Shown here: positions 15,246 to 24,383 of the stretch, piece after piece
Layout: every line of letters begins with the position of its first letter
Numbering within the stretch: the first letter of the stretch is position 1
Assembly: GCA_964550025.1 (NCBI GenBank)
Contig: CAZJYI010000147.1
Coordinates: 1-26,236, forward strand
Source: CAZJYI01 sp964550025
Lineage (GTDB): Bacteria > Verrucomicrobiota > Kiritimatiellia > UBA8416 > CAYOBW01
Direction of reading: 5' to 3'
DNA length: 26,236 bases
Notes under the pieces: generated by a model
What the model saw: the letters and a program-made list of their open reading frames with translations, nothing else
Databases searched by the model: none
What the model was told of the DNA's origin: nothing
Translations under genes and position numbers: made by a program

Positions 15246-16928
15246 TCAGTCCTTTGCACGCCTTGGTTTCTTCTTCGCCTTCTTCTTTGCCTTGCTCTGC
15301 GCCTTCACATCGCCGCCGAACCTGCCCATGTAGTTGCGCATGGCTTCGAGGATGTCATCGCACGAACCGGCGGGCATGGCGTTGCCGCCGGGGATGAACT
15401 CACCAAAGGGACGGTTGGGGAAACGCTTGAGTTCCTTCACGAGCAGCTGCTTCATCTCGTCGAGCTTGCCGGCGAACTCGGGATTGGCGGCCAGGTTCTG
15501 GGTCTCTTCGGGGTTGGTGGCAATGTTGTAGAGCTGGTCGTAGTTCATGCTTTCGGGATTCTCCCGTCCGCGCGAGATGCCGCCGCTGAGACCGGTAAGG
15601 GTCTTCTCCAGGAACCGCTCGCGTTCCCGCATCTCCGTCACCTGGTCCCTGGTGAAGCGCAGTGCCATGTAGCTCCATTCCTTGGTGCGGACGGCGCGGG
15701 ACGCGCCCATCTCGGCATAGACATAGTCGCGCACGTCCGCCTTGGGGTCTCTGAACAGCGGTGCGACACTGACGCCGTCCATCTTGTAGCCTTCGGGCAC
15801 CTTTGCCCCGGCGACGTCGAACCAGGTCGGGACGAAGTCGGTGTTCTGGATGAGCGCGTCGCACTCCACGCCTCCGGGCATGCCATCCGGCCAGCGCATG
15901 ATGCAGGGCACCTCGGTGCCGCGCTGCCGGTAGAGCGACCCCTTCCGGTTGGAGCCGTGATCGGCAATGAACAGGACGATCGTATTGTCGGCGATGCCCA
16001 GCTCGTCGAGCTTGTCGAGCAGCAGGCCTAGGCTGTCGTCCATGAAGAGGTAGCCCACCTCGTCTTCGGTCAGCCCGGCGGCGGTGGTCCGCTCTATCAC
16101 GCTTTTGCGGTCGATCAAGCCAACGGGTTCTTTCAGGTAGCCTTCGTTGGTGACCAGCGGCTTCTCAACCAGCGACTTGTGCCACTCGCCGTTCGGCCCG
16201 TGCAACAGGGTTGTGCAGTAGTGCAGGTAGAACGGCCCGTCCTTGTGCTCCTCGATGAACTCCAGCGCGGCGGCAGCCGTCCATTCGGGATTGTGCCCCT
16301 TGAACGGCGCCCTGGTGTTTCCCCAGTAAATGTTCTTCGCCCAGGTGAACCCCTGCTTCTTGATCATCTCGCGATGGATCTTCTCGTTCTCAAACTGCTT
16401 GCGGTCGATTTCTTTGGTCCAAGGCACATTCTTCGGCACGTCGTGCAATCCATGCTTCTCGAGCTGCTCCGGCGAATGGCTCTCCTCGCCGCCCACGTGG
16501 TACTTGCCCACAAACCCGGTGGCATAGCCGTTTTCCGCCAGCACGCGTCCCACGTTCATGTGGTCGTCTTCCAGCGCCACGTTGAAAGCCGGCAGCCCTT
16601 GCATGCCCTCCGGGAACTCGGTGAGATATTCGGACGAGTAAGACGATCCCGCGTAGCGGCCCGTCAGACAGGTGTAGCGCGACGGTGTGCAGACCGTGCT
16701 GGTCATATAGGCGTTGTGAAACACCATCCCCTCACGCGCCATGCGGTCGAGATTGGGGGTCAATACGTTTCCGCCGTAGACGCTCGTCTCCGGTTTGTCG
16801 TAATCGTCCACGAGAAAGAAGATGATATTCGGTTTGGCCTTCGGGGCGGCTGAAACCGCGATTGCCCCGGCCAACGTTGCCGCCATCACGCCGCACGCCA
16901 ACAGTCTCCATGAATCTCTTCCCGACAT
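15246..16928 (-). CDS. Exported type I sulfatase with Lys-rich C-terminus
   Basis: The 560-residue protein has a signal peptide ending near residue 28. Sulfatase motifs are IIFFLVDDYDKPETSVYGGN (metal-binding Asp pair), formylglycine motif CTPSRYTCLTGR with Cys80, GKYHVGG, FIADHG (the second metal site, with His in place of the common Asn), and ELYNIATNPEET-like C-terminal features (QLYNIATNPEETQN). It appears complete. The last 20 residues are strongly basic (KAKKKAKKKPRR). ATG at 16928 is preferred over 16961 because GGAGGAGA lies just upstream and the signal peptide then starts properly. A perfect 9-base-arm dyad lies 20 bases upstream. It would remove sulfate groups from an extracellular substrate, alongside the beta-helix protein encoded 4 bases downstream. 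Confidence 0.9.
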   Translation of the reverse strand: MSGRDSWRLLACGVMAATLAGAIAVSAAPKAKPNIIFFLVDDYDKPETSVYGGNVLTPNLDRMAREGMVFHNAYMTSTVCTPSRYTCLTGRYAGSSYSSEYLTEFPEGMQGLPAFNVALEDDHMNVGRVLAENGYATGFVGKYHVGGEESHSPEQLEKHGLHDVPKNVPWTKEIDRKQFENEKIHREMIKKQGFTWAKNIYWGNTRAPFKGHNPEWTAAAALEFIEEHKDGPFYLHYCTTLLHGPNGEWHKSLVEKPLVTNEGYLKEPVGLIDRKSVIERTTAAGLTEDEVGYLFMDDSLGLLLDKLDELGIADNTIVLFIADHGSNRKGSLYRQRGTEVPCIMRWPDGMPGGVECDALIQNTDFVPTWFDVAGAKVPEGYKMDGVSVAPLFRDPKADVRDYVYAEMGASRAVRTKEWSYMALRFTRDQVTEMRERERFLEKTLTGLSGGISRGRENPESMNYDQLYNIATNPEETQNLAANPEFAGKLDEMKQLLVKELKRFPNRPFGEFIPGGNAMPAGSCDDILEAMRNYMGRFGGDVKAQSKAKKKAKKKPRRAKD

Positions 16929-16947
16929 CGTCTCTCCTCCGATCGTA

Positions 16948-16968
16948 GGTCCGAATTGCATTCGGACC
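16948..16968. promoter_or_regulatory. Perfect inverted repeat upstream of the sulfatase start
   Basis: Arms GGTCCGAAT and ATTCGGACC flank TGC. The dyad lies 20 bases before the sulfatase ATG and 100 bases after the esterase stop. There is no U-run, so it looks more like an operator or a 5' leader hairpin than a terminator. A second, weaker dyad (CCCATC 16995-17000, GATGGG 17011-17016) lies nearby. Confidence 0.45.
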
Positions 16969-17067
16969 CAACCCGTTCCCGACTAAGCTGGACTCCCATC
17001 CACACTCTCTGATGGGTTCATTCTTGTACTTCTCGCCAACCGTTCCCTCGTGGTTGTTCTCAGGTTT

Positions 17068-18162
17068 CTACTCACGTGTCTGTCCGAGATGCTTGCCGAA
17101 AAACCTCTCCAGGTGATCAAGGGCGAGTGCCTGGTGAGGGGAGAACAGGATGAAGCCGTGCGGGGCATTGATCAAGGTGAGTTTCGCGCGCCCCCCTTTA
17201 CCGATTTTCTTGACGATGTCCATGGTGTTGGCTCCCCAACGACGGTCCTCGCGGCGGTCCCACTCGTTGAGAAAGAGGATCGGGGGAAGGTGGGCGCCAT
17301 TGGCGATGTGATAATCAGGCAGCGTTTCCTTCATGAGAGGCGAACCGGTTTTGGACCTCGTCCAATGTGTTGCCGTCCAGCTCATGGCTCCGTACATGGA
17401 GACCACACACTGAATCTCGCTGGACTGGTCAAGGTGATTGGCAGGTCCCTCGAAACGGGAGTCGCCGAACGTCACGGCGGTCAGAACGGCGATATTGCCG
17501 CCGGCGGAACCTCCCGTGATGCCGAATCGCTTCGGGTCCAGCTGGTATTTCTCAGCATTCGCACGGAGCCAACGGATCGCCGCTTTCACGTCGTAGATCG
17601 CGGCGGGAAACATCGCTTCCCCGGCGAGCCGGTATTCCACCGTGGCCGCCGCGAAACCACGCTTGGCAAACGCCATTGCGGCGGGTCGATAGTCGCGGTG
17701 TGATCCACGTACCCAGCCTCCGCCATGAATGAACAAGACGAGAGGGAGCGGTTCCTTGTGTTCCTTGGGAAGGTAGAGGTCGAGCACCATGGCGCGGTCG
17801 CCCCATCGGGCGTAGACCACGTTCTCGTGGATGTTCAGACTGTCGGTGGTCGGCCGGGGCGCGAGCTCTATGGCTGAGGCATCCTGGTCGGGGTAGTGCT
17901 TGCGCACTCTCACCAGGTATGTCTTGTCGAGGTAGTTCCGCACGTTAGCCGCCGACTCCCGGTGACTTTTCTCCGAGCGGAAGAGGAGCCCTTGGGGATT
18001 CCGCGTGAGTTTGATCTTCGTGCGAGCCCGGGGGTTGGGGGCCGGCGGGGGAAAGCCACTGGCATAGGGTGACTCCTGTGCCCTGAGATGCGCGATACAT
18101 GCCAACGTCAATCCGGCGCACAGCCGGATGAGACTATGCTCCGCTATTCTCGGCAAGCTCAT
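17068..18162 (-). CDS. Exported alpha/beta hydrolase esterase (HGGG/BD-FAE type)
   Basis: The 364-residue protein has a signal peptide (about residues 1-28). The oxyanion-hole motif HGGGW is at 146-150 and the nucleophile elbow GGSAGG has Ser219. FLNEWDRRED supplies a candidate Asp and NAPHGF the catalytic His near the C-terminus. These place it with the hormone-sensitive-lipase/BD-FAE-like carboxylesterases that remove acyl groups from sugars or other substrates. In this context a glycan deacylase is likely, by inference. The ATG at 18162 has GGAGAG upstream. The sulfatase follows on the same strand after 139 bases, and co-transcription is possible. Confidence 0.85.
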   Translation of the reverse strand: MSLPRIAEHSLIRLCAGLTLACIAHLRAQESPYASGFPPPAPNPRARTKIKLTRNPQGLLFRSEKSHRESAANVRNYLDKTYLVRVRKHYPDQDASAIELAPRPTTDSLNIHENVVYARWGDRAMVLDLYLPKEHKEPLPLVLFIHGGGWVRGSHRDYRPAAMAFAKRGFAAATVEYRLAGEAMFPAAIYDVKAAIRWLRANAEKYQLDPKRFGITGGSAGGNIAVLTAVTFGDSRFEGPANHLDQSSEIQCVVSMYGAMSWTATHWTRSKTGSPLMKETLPDYHIANGAHLPPILFLNEWDRREDRRWGANTMDIVKKIGKGGRAKLTLINAPHGFILFSPHQALALDHLERFFGKHLGQTRE

Positions 18163-18562
18163 CTGTTGGCTCTCCTGTTGTTCGGTGTGGCAGTTCCCGA
18201 TGAGTCACACATTGCATTCTGGTCTTCCCTTTTCGAACAAGAGGAGACCGTAGCAGAAGGCGCGTGTGGGCGCAGCACAGTATTGCGGGGTAAGAGCACG
18301 CGGACTTCTCAGCGGCATTCAGCGTTCCGGTGCAACGCCCTTCTCGGCATCCGGTCGACGGACTAAGGGCGGGGCGACCGTTCTTGCTCTCCCGCTGCGG
18401 TTTCGGCACTATCCTCAGCGTGAAAGCGCTCTTTCAGGCCGGTCTCATCGCTTGTGTGTCCGTACCGCCCGAAAGACCGTTCTCATTGTTACACCGGCGC
18501 CTTCGAAGGTCGTTGTACGCGCCGAAGTGGCCGCTCGCCACAGAATTCGCAAGAGACCCGGA
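18163..18562. other. Divergent intergenic region
   Basis: This 400-base gap between the minus-strand esterase and the plus-strand HZS-alpha-like gene must hold promoters for both. An open frame runs through it in phase with the downstream gene, but it has no signal peptide or recognisable homology and is read as spacer. No clear promoter, terminator or repeat was seen. Confidence 0.5.
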
Positions 18563-21500
18563 ATGAGCATGAACCGTGAGAGAATACTGGTGGTTTTTTG
18601 CGCCTGCATGCTGGTTGCGTTTCCGGGCAGTGCGACAAAGGAGACGGTGTCGACGACATGGCAGGAAACCATGGCCGTCCTGAGGCCTGACGTGATCCGC
18701 AACGACCAGGAATACAACGACGCGGCGGAGCGTCTGGGCTTGCGGGAACTCAAGCTCGGCCAGTGGTTCCGCTTCGAACTGAGCCTCTTCGGCAAGGGCG
18801 GCGCTGAGGTCTGGCCTGTCGATGAGAAGCCCGGGCACGACTATGCGTCTTCACTGGAGGAGAGATTCCTGCGCGATGGAATGATTGATCTCAAGGCAGA
18901 ATACACGAATGCGATCCATAACGACGGGAGAAGGACGCGCGCGAGGTTCCGTCGCATCGACATCGTGGACGATGAACTCTGGACAAGCCCTCACCGTCAC
19001 AAGAACCGTCTCGAGTACTACTACCGGGCGATCGAGGTCGAGACCGAACGATCCGTTGATCTGTACCTGGGCTTCTGCGAAGGCTGTAAGGTGTTCCTGA
19101 ACGGCAGGGAGATCTTCTCGGAGTTCATGGAAGAACCGCGCGAATGCGAAGCAAACCAAGTCAAGGTGAGCCTGCCGCTGCACGAGGGCACAAACCACCT
19201 GCTGATCAAACTCACCAGCTTCAGGATGCCGGCAGATAGACACAACACGTATTCTTCGTTCAATCCGGTGCCAAGAATCAACCTGAAGAAGACATCGCTT
19301 CGGCTTTTCGCTGATTTTCCCCGTCAAGCCGATTGGTTTATGCAGGACGCCGACCGCATGGCGAGCCCTCCAATAGGAGCAGACCTGAACAGGCAGCATA
19401 TTCCGAAGAACATGGTAGCCTACTTTGAGAGCGGGCGCGGCGTGGGATTCGAAGTGCGGCTTATAGACAAGGTGCTGGACGAACTGAAAGACGGCCTCGC
19501 GCCGCGGAAAGAGCTGGAAGCTCTTATCAAGGCGAAGGTGTCGGCAGGCGACCGCCGCTGGCTTGACCTCTATATCAAGGCCTGTGAAGAACGTCGGCAT
19601 CAACGCCTGGCGCGGATGAAACAGGAATATCCGAAGATCCTGTTCGTCAAACGCAAGATGCTGCGACCGTCGTTCTACGGCTATACCGAGGGCCTTTCCT
19701 GCGCCAATTTTGAACGCAATTTCGAACCCGGTTCGAGCCTCTGCCTGCTTGAGTGGGCCGGCGAACGTTCAAAGGTGACGGAACTGCTCAGCGACGAGGA
19801 CGGGACGTTCCGGGATGTCGACATGTCATGGGACGGCAGGCGCATCCTGTTTGCCTGGAAGAAGAGCCTCACTGAAGACGATTACCATCTCTACGAGATG
19901 ACCTGGCCGGACAGGAAGGTGCGCCAACTGACATTCGGACTGGGCGTGGCCGACTTTGAGGGGTGTTACCTTCCTAACGGAGACATTCTCTTTTCTTCAT
20001 CCCGCTGCATAAGCACGACCGATTGCTGGACCACGGAAGTCAGCAACCTGTACACCTGTGACAAGGACGGGAAGTACCTTCGCCGGCTTGGGTTTGACCA
20101 GGTGGTAACGGTGCATCCGTCCGTGCTGGCCAACGGAAGCGTTATCTACACACGTTGGGATTACAATGATCGCGGGCAAGTCTTTCCCCAGCCGCTCTTC
20201 CAGATGAACCCGGACGGTACGGGCCAGACCGAATATTACGGAAACAATTCATGGTTCCCAACCGTCATCGATCATGCCCGAGGCATACCGGGCACGGGCA
20301 AGGTGCTCGCGGTGCTGCACGGACACCATACGTGGCAGGCGGGAGAGTTGGCCATTATTGACCGCGACAAGGGAACCCAGGAGACGAGCGGCGTGCAGTT
20401 GATCGCTCCTCCGCGTGAGCCGTCGGGACAAAAACGCGGCTTTTCATACAAGCGCGATGACACGGGGTGGATCAACCCCGGGCCTGGCGTCGGACGCATA
20501 GCTGTCGACCGTTACGGCCAGAACGGCAACCTCCATCGCCATCCCTACCCACTGAGCAGGGACACGTTTGTCGTGGCCATGACGCCTTTCATGAATGCGA
20601 GGGAAGAGGGGGAAGAATGCAATGTTCGGTTCCACCTCTACTGGATGGATAGTCGCGGCGGTCGCGAGATGCTCGCGTATGATCCCTCGATATCCAGCGC
20701 ACATCCCATTCCGCTGGCACCCAGGAAACGGCCCCAAGTGCGTCCGACGGTGGTTGATTACAGGGTGCCCTATGGCACGTATTTCGTGCAGGACATATAC
20801 AAAGGGCCCGGGCTGAAAGGCATTGAAAGAGGGACGATAGAGAAGCTCAGGGTCGTAGCGCTCGAATACCGGGCCCTGAAAATAGGCAGCAACCACAGCG
20901 GGGGCCGTGGCGGCGGCGCCATGAGCAGTACGCCGGTCAGCACGGGCAACGGTGCCTGGGACGTGAAGAGAATACTCGGTGAGACGAAAGTCTACGAGGA
21001 CGGATCGGCCATGTTCAAGGTGCCGGCAAACACGCCTGTCTATTTCCAGGCTATTGACAAGGAAGGGTCGATGGTGCAGACGATGCGCTCATGGTCGACA
21101 TTGATGCCCAATGAGTATTTCGGGTGCATTGGGTGCCACGAAGACAAGGGTGAGACACTGCCCATGACCGGGGCAACGCTGGCGATGGAAGCGGGTGCCC
21201 GGGAGTTGGAGCACTTCTACGGACCGCCGCGCGGATTCAGCTTCTTGAGGGAGATCCAGCCGATCCTGGATAAGCACTGCGTCAAATGTCATAACGGAAA
21301 GAAGAAGAGCAAAGAGACAGGCGAGGTATTGGCCGACCTGACTGACACGCGTTTCGAAGACACGGCATCGTTGAGATCATGGACGCACAGTTACCTCAGT
21401 CTGACACATTCCAGGCGCGAGTCCCGTGTCCGCGGGAATGCCGACAACAGGACGCTCAACTGGATCAGCGCCCAATCTGTGCCCGATATGATCCCCCCGC

Positions 21501-21835
21501 GCTTCAGGGGCTCCCACACATCGAGCATTGTCCGGAAGCTGAGAACGGGGCACGGCAGAACAAGACTGGACCGCGAAGAACTCGATAAGTTCGCTGCCTG
21601 GATCGACCTCGGGGTGCCGTTCTGCGGCGACTATGTCGAGGCCAACACATGGAATGACCAACAGTTCGAGAAGTACATTCAGATGCAGAGAAAACGCGAG
21701 CGACTCGCCGATGAAGTACGAAAGAACACGGAAGCATTGATCGAAAGACAGACCGGTAAGCCATTCAGCCTGCCGACACCAGAACCGCGTTACCTGGACC
21801 ATATTCGCGGCAGGGAGAATGAAAAGAGACTATGA
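18563..21835 (+). CDS. Hydrazine-synthase-alpha-like di-haem protein with beta-propeller
   Basis: The 1090-residue exported protein starts at ATG 18563 (MSMNRERILVVFCACMLVAF signal peptide). An N-terminal galactose-binding-like beta-sandwich is seen around 150-215 (VFLNGREI...NHLLIKL). A TolB/PD40-like propeller with DMSWDGRRILFAW, CYLPNGDILFSSSR and PDGTGQTEY repeats occupies about 370-700. Two CxxCH c-type haem sites follow: CIGCH at 855-859 and CVKCH at 906-910. The second lies in the ILDKHCVKCHNGK context of planctomycete PSCyt1 cytochromes. The arrangement matches the HZS-alpha family named after anammox hydrazine synthase. No beta or gamma subunit is present, so hydrazine synthesis is not implied. 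It is more likely a periplasmic redox or glycan-associated protein of unknown activity. Confidence 0.82.
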   Translation: MSMNRERILVVFCACMLVAFPGSATKETVSTTWQETMAVLRPDVIRNDQEYNDAAERLGLRELKLGQWFRFELSLFGKGGAEVWPVDEKPGHDYASSLEERFLRDGMIDLKAEYTNAIHNDGRRTRARFRRIDIVDDELWTSPHRHKNRLEYYYRAIEVETERSVDLYLGFCEGCKVFLNGREIFSEFMEEPRECEANQVKVSLPLHEGTNHLLIKLTSFRMPADRHNTYSSFNPVPRINLKKTSLRLFADFPRQADWFMQDADRMASPPIGADLNRQHIPKNMVAYFESGRGVGFEVRLIDKVLDELKDGLAPRKELEALIKAKVSAGDRRWLDLYIKACEERRHQRLARMKQEYPKILFVKRKMLRPSFYGYTEGLSCANFERNFEPGSSLCLLEWAGERSKVTELLSDEDGTFRDVDMSWDGRRILFAWKKSLTEDDYHLYEMTWPDRKVRQLTFGLGVADFEGCYLPNGDILFSSSRCISTTDCWTTEVSNLYTCDKDGKYLRRLGFDQVVTVHPSVLANGSVIYTRWDYNDRGQVFPQPLFQMNPDGTGQTEYYGNNSWFPTVIDHARGIPGTGKVLAVLHGHHTWQAGELAIIDRDKGTQETSGVQLIAPPREPSGQKRGFSYKRDDTGWINPGPGVGRIAVDRYGQNGNLHRHPYPLSRDTFVVAMTPFMNAREEGEECNVRFHLYWMDSRGGREMLAYDPSISSAHPIPLAPRKRPQVRPTVVDYRVPYGTYFVQDIYKGPGLKGIERGTIEKLRVVALEYRALKIGSNHSGGRGGGAMSSTPVSTGNGAWDVKRILGETKVYEDGSAMFKVPANTPVYFQAIDKEGSMVQTMRSWSTLMPNEYFGCIGCHEDKGETLPMTGATLAMEAGARELEHFYGPPRGFSFLREIQPILDKHCVKCHNGKKKSKETGEVLADLTDTRFEDTASLRSWTHSYLSLTHSRRESRVRGNADNRTLNWISAQSVPDMIPPRFRGSHTSSIVRKLRTGHGRTRLDREELDKFAAWIDLGVPFCGDYVEANTWNDQQFEKYIQMQRKRERLADEVRKNTEALIERQTGKPFSLPTPEPRYLDHIRGRENEKRL

Positions 21836-21854
21836 TGAGACCCCAACCTCCTTG

Positions 21855-23459
21855 CTACTCGAGATGAAGGTCGTCGAGCTTGAAATACTGCCCGTTGCTG
21901 ACTCCGCCCTCCCATCCGACGGCGAACAGCGTCTTGATCTTGGTCAGATCCACGCCAGCCTTCTTCACGTCACTCAAGTTGACCGTGCAGCGATGCCACT
22001 CGCCGTCAGGCTTGAAGCCAATGGACTCCATTGGGGCCTCGTACGACTTCCCGTTGGTGCTTTCGATGATGACGCGGAATGATTCCCACTGGGCCGCGTC
22101 CTTCGATTTGATCGCAAATCCCATCTTCTCAAAACCCGAGAAATCCGCGACGCCATCGCCATATTTGGGATCCATCTCCACGATCCACCGGCTCCAGCCA
22201 TGATTGAGAACGAACTTGTATGAGACCTTGCCCTCAACTCTGTCACCGGAGTCGTCCGTCATTTCAGCAGACTCTCGATTCATCCCCGGCGGCTTCCAGG
22301 CGTAACAGCGCGAATCGGCGCCGGTCTCCGTCCAACTGCACCGTTTGTTCACGGTTCTGGGCAATTCACTGAAATGGTGGATGCCGACCTTCTTGCCGGT
22401 ATATGGCGGTGCCGGGATGTACTTGTCCGCGGGCTTGAAGCTCCTGTCTTCGTCACGCTGATAAACGCGGACGTAATCGATGATGTACTCGGCGGGTAGT
22501 TTCGCCTTTTCCATGTCGCCGCCGTTGTCACCGCCCAGCGCGAGGTTCACGATGATGAAGTGCGGGTGGTGGAACGGGTTCTTCGGCCCCCACTCGGGGT
22601 TGGCGTTGTAGGTGTCTGCAAGCCTGGTTTCGTTGATCAGCCTGTCGTCCACGTAGAGGCGAATCGATTCGGTATCCCAGTCCATTCGCCAGATGTGGAA
22701 CTCGTCCAGCCACTTGTCGCCCCCAAGGTCTTCGGTCTTGATCGACTTGCCACTCCACTTCGCGTTCCATCGCTTGGCCGACCCACTTGCGACGTTGGCG
22801 AGGATCTTGTCCTGGTAGTACTCCATGATGTCGATCTCGCCGCTGCTCGGCCACTCGCCGTTCTCACCGACCGTCCAGAACGCCGGCCACATCCCCTCGC
22901 CATGAGGGATCTTACCCCTCATGACAAAACGGCCCATCGTCCAGCTATGCAGCCCCTTCGTCATCAGTGACGAAGACGTGAATTCGATGAACTTCGTCTC
23001 CTTCGGATCGGTCGACCCCTTGACATAGCCGGGGTTGCGCTTGATGTCTTCGCGACCCGTGATGGTGAGCATGCCGTTCCTGCACCGGGCATTCTCTTCC
23101 TGGTACCATTGCGCTTCGTTATTGCGGACAAACCCCCTTTCGAAGGCCCAGTTCTTGGGGTCCGGCGGGCCGTCCTTTGTGAATTCATCGGACCACACCA
23201 GTTCATACCCACCTTTCGTGAACGGGTCTTCGTTCGTACCGATGGTTGTACGTTCGCCGGCGTGCAGCGTTGTGGTCTCTCCGGTTGCCGCCACGACCGC
23301 GACGGTTCCGGCAAGTACGTTCACGAGCATCTGTCTTGAGCTCAAATCCGTTCCTCCTGCTTGTGTGACTTCAACCTCGAATTTCGTGCCGACCACCGAA
23401 ACCGCGCCTCGCCGAGGGGCTGCCAGCCACTCTCGCAGCTCGCCATGCGGATGGTGCAA
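21855..23459 (-). CDS. GH16 glycoside hydrolase with partial N-terminal FecR domain and C-terminal binding domain
   Basis: The first roughly 75 residues are the C-terminal half of a FecR sensor domain (VVGTKFEVEV, LVNVLAGTVAV, LHAGERTTI). A GH16 domain follows at about 85-340, with the catalytic signature GEIDIMEYY (Glu208, Asp210, Glu213). GH16 enzymes cleave beta-1,3 or beta-1,4 glucans or galactans such as laminarin, agarose and carrageenan. Residues about 360-534 form a beta-sandwich resembling a carbohydrate-binding module. No ATG lies before the FecR part; the frame opens after a TAA and the first usable start is TTG at 23459. The usual cytoplasmic, membrane and first half of FecR are missing, so the gene is probably 5'-truncated and export is uncertain. 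It converges with the HZS-alpha-like gene, 19 bases apart. Confidence 0.8.
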   Translation of the reverse strand: MHHPHGELREWLAAPRRGAVSVVGTKFEVEVTQAGGTDLSSRQMLVNVLAGTVAVVAATGETTTLHAGERTTIGTNEDPFTKGGYELVWSDEFTKDGPPDPKNWAFERGFVRNNEAQWYQEENARCRNGMLTITGREDIKRNPGYVKGSTDPKETKFIEFTSSSLMTKGLHSWTMGRFVMRGKIPHGEGMWPAFWTVGENGEWPSSGEIDIMEYYQDKILANVASGSAKRWNAKWSGKSIKTEDLGGDKWLDEFHIWRMDWDTESIRLYVDDRLINETRLADTYNANPEWGPKNPFHHPHFIIVNLALGGDNGGDMEKAKLPAEYIIDYVRVYQRDEDRSFKPADKYIPAPPYTGKKVGIHHFSELPRTVNKRCSWTETGADSRCYAWKPPGMNRESAEMTDDSGDRVEGKVSYKFVLNHGWSRWIVEMDPKYGDGVADFSGFEKMGFAIKSKDAAQWESFRVIIESTNGKSYEAPMESIGFKPDGEWHRCTVNLSDVKKAGVDLTKIKTLFAVGWEGGVSNGQYFKLDDLHLE

Positions 23460-23613
23460 CAGAAAGGGACACCTCTGTTAGCAAGGGGGCAGCTCTCTGG
23501 TCAACCGCAATCCCTGCGCATGTTCCAATATGCGACGCCCTTTGTAATCGCACTGGATACTGCGGGATGGCATCATGCTGATCAGAAGGAGAACAACGCT
23601 GAGGAGACATCAC

Positions 23614-24015
23614 ATGAACATCGCAAGAACCACGGTATTTTCTTCCATCATTTTTTCAGTCCTTTTCGTGCAGTCCATCTTCGCCGGGGACGTTCGGACC
23701 TGGACGTCGCTCAAGGGCAATAAGATCGAGGCGGAGCTTCTTTCAGTACGATTCACAAGGGACGCGTCGTTAAGTCCCTTGGGAAGCGGTGTTTGTGAGG
23801 AACGCCATTTCACCTGGGAGGGTGTCAAGCGGCGCCACATCGTGTGCAAAACCGCTGACGAGAAATACGACGATATGGTACGCCCGTTTTCTGGCCGCAC
23901 CTTTCGGCATACAAATCCTACGGACAGTGCATCGACGAAAGGCCCGTCAAATCGGGCTGAACGCATCGTGCCGCTGGAACTGGAGGGAGCACCACCGAAC
24001 TCACTGCTCCTTTAA
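23614..24015 (+). pseudogene. Small secreted protein with partial SHD1-like domain, probably decayed
   Basis: ATG at 23614 follows GAGGAGA. A signal peptide (NIARTTVFSSIIFSVLFVQS) precedes VRTWTSLKGNKIEAELLS, which resembles the first strands of the SHD1 domain common in PVC secreted proteins (R-x-W-x-x-x-G-x-x-x-x-A-x-x). The expected continuation (a VxLxxxDG strand) does not follow. The remaining roughly 90 residues look unlike a folded domain, so a frameshift or deletion is likely. It is divergent from the GH16 gene, and the 154-base gap between them could hold promoters for both. A short novel protein is the alternative. Confidence 0.45.
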
Positions 24016-24380
24016 GATGCTGGGTTTTGGGTTGAGAGGTCGCATGCAGACCAAGCGACCGATGCTGTCCCGGTTGCTGTGTTCGGAGGCCGGAAAATGG
24101 CCCGGTGTATTATCCGAGAACCGGGCTGACATTGACGCGAAAACCGAATCCATCGGATGTTCAGTCCGAAGTTGAGTGCGAGGTCCGATTCCGTGGTGCT
24201 CGGAATGCGTCCCCGCCATCCGCAACTCCGGCTTCCTGTCGACCACATGGCTCAGGAACAGCTTGTCATCGAGGTAGTACCAGCACCCCTTCCTGCCGTC
24301 GATCAAGGGACGATCTGCAGGTCTGCACCGGGACACATCCATTCCTCCGATCTTTGGGAACGGCAAAAAGGGTCATCTGC
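24016..24380. other. Region without a convincing gene
   Basis: This stretch lies between the decayed SHD1-like gene and the hipBA promoter. A minus-strand open frame (24001-24366, 121 codons) includes GCWYYLDDKLFLSHVVDRKP, which looks protein-like, but no family or ribosome-binding site supports it. It may be another gene remnant. Confidence 0.35.
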
Positions 24381-24383
24381 GAC

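Noticed and set aside
15213..16031. Plus-strand open frame of 272 codons
   Set aside because: Antisense to the Lys-tailed sulfatase; no homology or start signals.
18266..18562. In-frame extension of 99 codons upstream of the HZS-alpha-like gene
   Set aside because: The signal peptide begins at 18563, so a longer protein would have an internal signal sequence. The extension is Arg-rich and featureless.
18563..21835. Anammox-type hydrazine synthesis
   Set aside because: Only an alpha-like protein is present, with no beta or gamma subunit and glycan-enzyme neighbours. The family is broader than anammox bacteria.
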